Positions 41,696-43,624 of a stretch of 43,624 bases of DNA are shown here, one piece after another. Location: NCBI GenBank assembly GCA_946538525.1, contig CAMNGU010000008.1, positions 1 through 43,624 on the forward strand. Direction: 5' to 3'. A program made the translations under genes and the position numbers. This stretch comes from an uncultured Lachnospiraceae bacterium. Its GTDB lineage: Bacteria; Bacillota; Clostridia; Lachnospirales; Lachnospiraceae. Positions within the stretch are counted from its first letter, which is position 1. Every line of letters starts with the position of its first letter. The notes under the pieces were generated by a model. The model worked only from the letters and a program-made list of their open reading frames with translations. It made no database searches and was not told where the DNA came from.

Positions 41696-42361
41696 TTACT
41701 TTGAAAGGCGGTATCCCATTCCATAAACTGTATCTATATATGATTCATCAGTTATCTTCGCTATCTTCTTACGGAGATTACTCATGTGAACATTCATCGT
41801 ATTATCATCAGCCAGGTATTCATCACCAGTTATGCTCTCAAAGAGATTCCGCTTAGAGAAAACCTTATTGGGATTATTCAACATAAGTTCCAGAATGCTA
41901 TATTCCATAGAAGTGCAGGTCAACTCATTTTCACCCAGATAAACTCTCTTGGATTCCTTGTCCAGCCTCATTTCCTTATACTTCAGTTCAGTCTCAGGCT
42001 TTACTGCTCCAGTTCTTCTCAACACTGCTTCAATTCTAAGGATTACCTCATCCACATCGAAAGGCTTGCTGATATAGTCATCCGCTCCAATCCTTAGAAG
42101 CTCTATCCTGTTCACCACTTCATTCTTTGCAGAAAGAACGATGGCAGGTGTATTCTTCGTCTTTCTAAGCGTGGCCAGAAGTTCCTCCCCGGTTTTCTTT
42201 GGAAGCATCAGGTCCAACAGGATAAGTTCGTAGTCCTTATCCATAGCTTTTGCAAGTCCCTCTTCTCCGTCCTGTGCGCTGTCCACTTCAAATCCATTAT
42301 CCGAAAGAACCTTGCAGAGCAAGTTATTGATCATAATATCATCTTCGATTACAAGTATCAC
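41696..42361 (-). CDS. OmpR-family response regulator
   Basis: A 221-aa two-component regulator. The receiver domain (1-120) has the acidic pair EDD (6-8), phospho-acceptor Asp50 in LLDLMLP and the conserved lysine in SKPF. The winged-helix DNA-binding domain (about 125-221) has YSILELMLNNPNKVFSKRNLFESI and ends VYGMGYRLSK. The start is GTG (42359-42361), preceded by AGGGGG. It is first in the cluster that contains the BcrA-like exporter and the histidine kinase, and should activate or repress those genes in response to the transported compound. Confidence 0.95.
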   Translation of the reverse strand: MILVIEDDIMINNLLCKVLSDNGFEVDSAQDGEEGLAKAMDKDYELILLDLMLPKKTGEELLATLRKTKNTPAIVLSAKNEVVNRIELLRIGADDYISKPFDVDEVILRIEAVLRRTGAVKPETELKYKEMRLDKESKRVYLGENELTCTSMEYSILELMLNNPNKVFSKRNLFESITGDEYLADDNTMNVHMSNLRKKIAKITDESYIDTVYGMGYRLSK

Positions 42362-42601
42362 GGTTTTTCCCCCTGTATGTTTTTGATTTCTCTTAAATAA
42401 TCGCCTTTACTAACTCATTTAATTACCACTTTTGCTAATTCATTTTACATTATCCTTCCTATCCCTTCAACATCAACAAAGAAATAGAACTAATTCCAAT
42501 CACAACTGATGTATTTATTGACTTATAATACACCTTTTATCATAATAAATAACTGTAGAAAGGTTAAAAGTTTTTCATTCAACAGGAGGAAATAATACAA
42601 A
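42362..42601. other. Divergent intergenic region between the response regulator and AraC genes
   Basis: A 240-base AT-rich gap. A plus-strand TATAAT (42524-42529) without a good -35 and AGGAGG at 42584-42589 serve the AraC-type gene. Repeated CTAA/CTAATTCATTT fragments (about 42410-42450) lie on the response-regulator side. No RNA gene or coding frame is seen. Confidence 0.5.
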
Positions 42602-43510
42602 ATGAAAACTAAACTTTACACAGAATGTTCCTGGGAAGGTTGGGACAGGATTGTAGATATATATCCGGAAAGCGTTACTGCCTTACCTGAATATATAAAT
42701 GATGATTCTACATACAAGATTATAATTCTTGAAAAGGGAATTATTCAGATAACCACCGGCGGAGTCATCTGCGAAGCAAAGGCTCCTTCTCTCATTCTGT
42801 TGTCGCAGCATGACAAGATAAAAAATCGGATCATGCAGCCCATCAAGGCTCACATCTTATTCTTTAAGCCATCAGTTATCCGCGATGAGTTTTCATTTGA
42901 CCGTATAGATTCTGGCGAGTTCAAGAAAACCTATGGGCAGGCTATCTATCAGGATTACACATTGATACAATTCTTTACTGAATTCGAAAATATCAAGGAC
43001 CGCATCACTCCACTTCCACTAAATGGATTAATGCGCCTAAAGGAACTCTTTTCTTCTGCTGAAGTCCAGCTAAAGAGACAGCAGGATGGATTCTGGCCAT
43101 GTCGCAGCAGATCCTATCTGATGGAGATTCTCTACCTTATTGTCTTCTCATATTTGGATATAGATACTGCAAAGCCGGATAACACTGAATCTAATGATCA
43201 AATTGAATTCTCTAAAATATCTGAATACTTAAATGAACATATTGAAGAACAGATCACACTGGAAACCCTGACCAAAGAGTTTTCAATAAATAGAAATAAG
43301 CTTAACGAGTTATTCATGGAGCAGTCTTCTATGACCTGCATGAATTATCTTCTAAATCTAAGGATTGATCTTGCAAAAATCCTTCTAACTAAGACCGAAC
43401 TACAGATTAGCGAGATCAGTTCCCGTGTAGGCTATCCTGATTCCAATTATTTTACTAAGGTCTTTAAGAAGAGTACAGGAAAGACACCTTCTCAATATCG
43501 AAATTCCTGA
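42602..43510 (+). CDS. AraC-family transcriptional regulator
   Basis: A 302-aa regulator. The N-terminal 160 residues form a cupin-like sensor region (KIIILEKGIIQITTGGVICEAKAPSLILL, HILFFKP). The C-terminal 100 residues hold two helix-turn-helix motifs, with ISEYLNEHIEEQITLETLTKEFSINRNKLNELF and the AraC signature ISEISSRVGYPDSNYFTKVFKKSTGKTPSQYR. It is the second plus-strand gene in the window and stands alone. The likely target is outside the window to the right. AGGAGG lies 12 bases upstream of the ATG. Confidence 0.93.
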   Translation: MKTKLYTECSWEGWDRIVDIYPESVTALPEYINDDSTYKIIILEKGIIQITTGGVICEAKAPSLILLSQHDKIKNRIMQPIKAHILFFKPSVIRDEFSFDRIDSGEFKKTYGQAIYQDYTLIQFFTEFENIKDRITPLPLNGLMRLKELFSSAEVQLKRQQDGFWPCRSRSYLMEILYLIVFSYLDIDTAKPDNTESNDQIEFSKISEYLNEHIEEQITLETLTKEFSINRNKLNELFMEQSSMTCMNYLLNLRIDLAKILLTKTELQISEISSRVGYPDSNYFTKVFKKSTGKTPSQYRNS

Positions 43511-43574
43511 TTGTGCAGATATTACTATTTTAAATGCTGATAATTCTATATGAACTTTTTCAAAAACTGTATTA

Positions 43575-43618
43575 TGACATAAGTGTCAAAAGTCAAAATG
43601 CGTTCCTGCTTGCAGGAA
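43575..43618. other. Small inverted repeats at the right edge
   Basis: TGACATAAGTGTCA (43575-43588) is a 5-bp inverted repeat with a 4-nt centre, and TTCCTGCTTGCAGGAA (43603-43618) is a 7-bp stem with a 2-nt loop. They lie 65-108 bases beyond the AraC stop and may be operator or leader elements of the next gene. The window ends before this can be judged. Confidence 0.3.
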
Positions 43619-43624
43619 AAGCAT

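Overview
The window is AT-rich DNA with tightly packed, mostly minus-strand operons and strong AAGGAG/AGGAGG ribosome binding sites. Its gene content is DUF3793 plus flavodoxin, FeoA/FeoB, a pyrophosphate-type phosphofructokinase, a TPP-riboswitch thiamin salvage operon, a GEMM-I cyclic-di-GMP riboswitch and a clostridial-type Ter locus. Together these point to an anaerobic Firmicute of class Clostridia, most likely family Lachnospiraceae (inference from gene content; no rRNA is present).

Layout. 1-1950: the 5' end of an SPL-family radical SAM gene, a lone cobalamin C20-methyltransferase gene (cbiL), a decayed stretch, and a membrane-anchored HMA-domain metal protein. 1952-6340: a two-gene FtsX-type ABC exporter and its TetR regulator, sharing four copies of one palindromic operator. 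6396-9961: a ZIP metal transporter, enolase, flavodoxin and a DUF3793 protein. 10002-11382: PPi-dependent phosphofructokinase on the plus strand. 11451-16167: thiM-thiE-HAD-thiD-methyltransferase-tenA behind a TPP riboswitch. 16366-18767: feoA-feoB, with a promoter and leader nearly identical in layout to those of the DUF3793-flavodoxin operon. 18841-19525: a c-di-GMP-I riboswitch with its own terminator and consensus promoter, controlling a small acidic protein of unknown function. 19599-38908: a 19-kb Ter stress-response locus. 38984-42361: an ABC exporter with a two-component system. 42602-43510: an AraC-family regulator.

The Ter locus is the centrepiece. It runs Ca2+ P-type ATPase, TerD-collagen-like-TerA protein, three TerD proteins, a terminator, then TerY-type vWA protein, PP2C phosphatase, protein kinase, TerD-repeat-vWA protein, TerD with an extra N-terminal domain, and a five-enzyme module (ATP-grasp, HAD phosphatase, C-C bond lyase, PRTase-TRSP, StiP-type PRTase). 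This is the type of Ter system proposed from comparative genomics to combine calcium/metal sensing, phospho-signalling and synthesis of an unidentified nucleoside-like metabolite. Local novelties are the c-di-GMP-switched orphan gene at its downstream end, the two repeat-linker TerD fusions, a TerD fusion that lacks the calcium motif, and a six-copy 12-bp repeat in which four copies carry a full or near Shine-Dalgarno sequence, between the lyase and the PRTase.

A second theme is metal control. TTAGNNATAACTAA-type sites, resembling DtxR/IdeR/MntR boxes, occur at the promoters of the HMA gene and the DUF3793-flavodoxin operon, and a half-site occurs at the feoAB promoter. This suggests one iron- or manganese-responsive regulon (inference).
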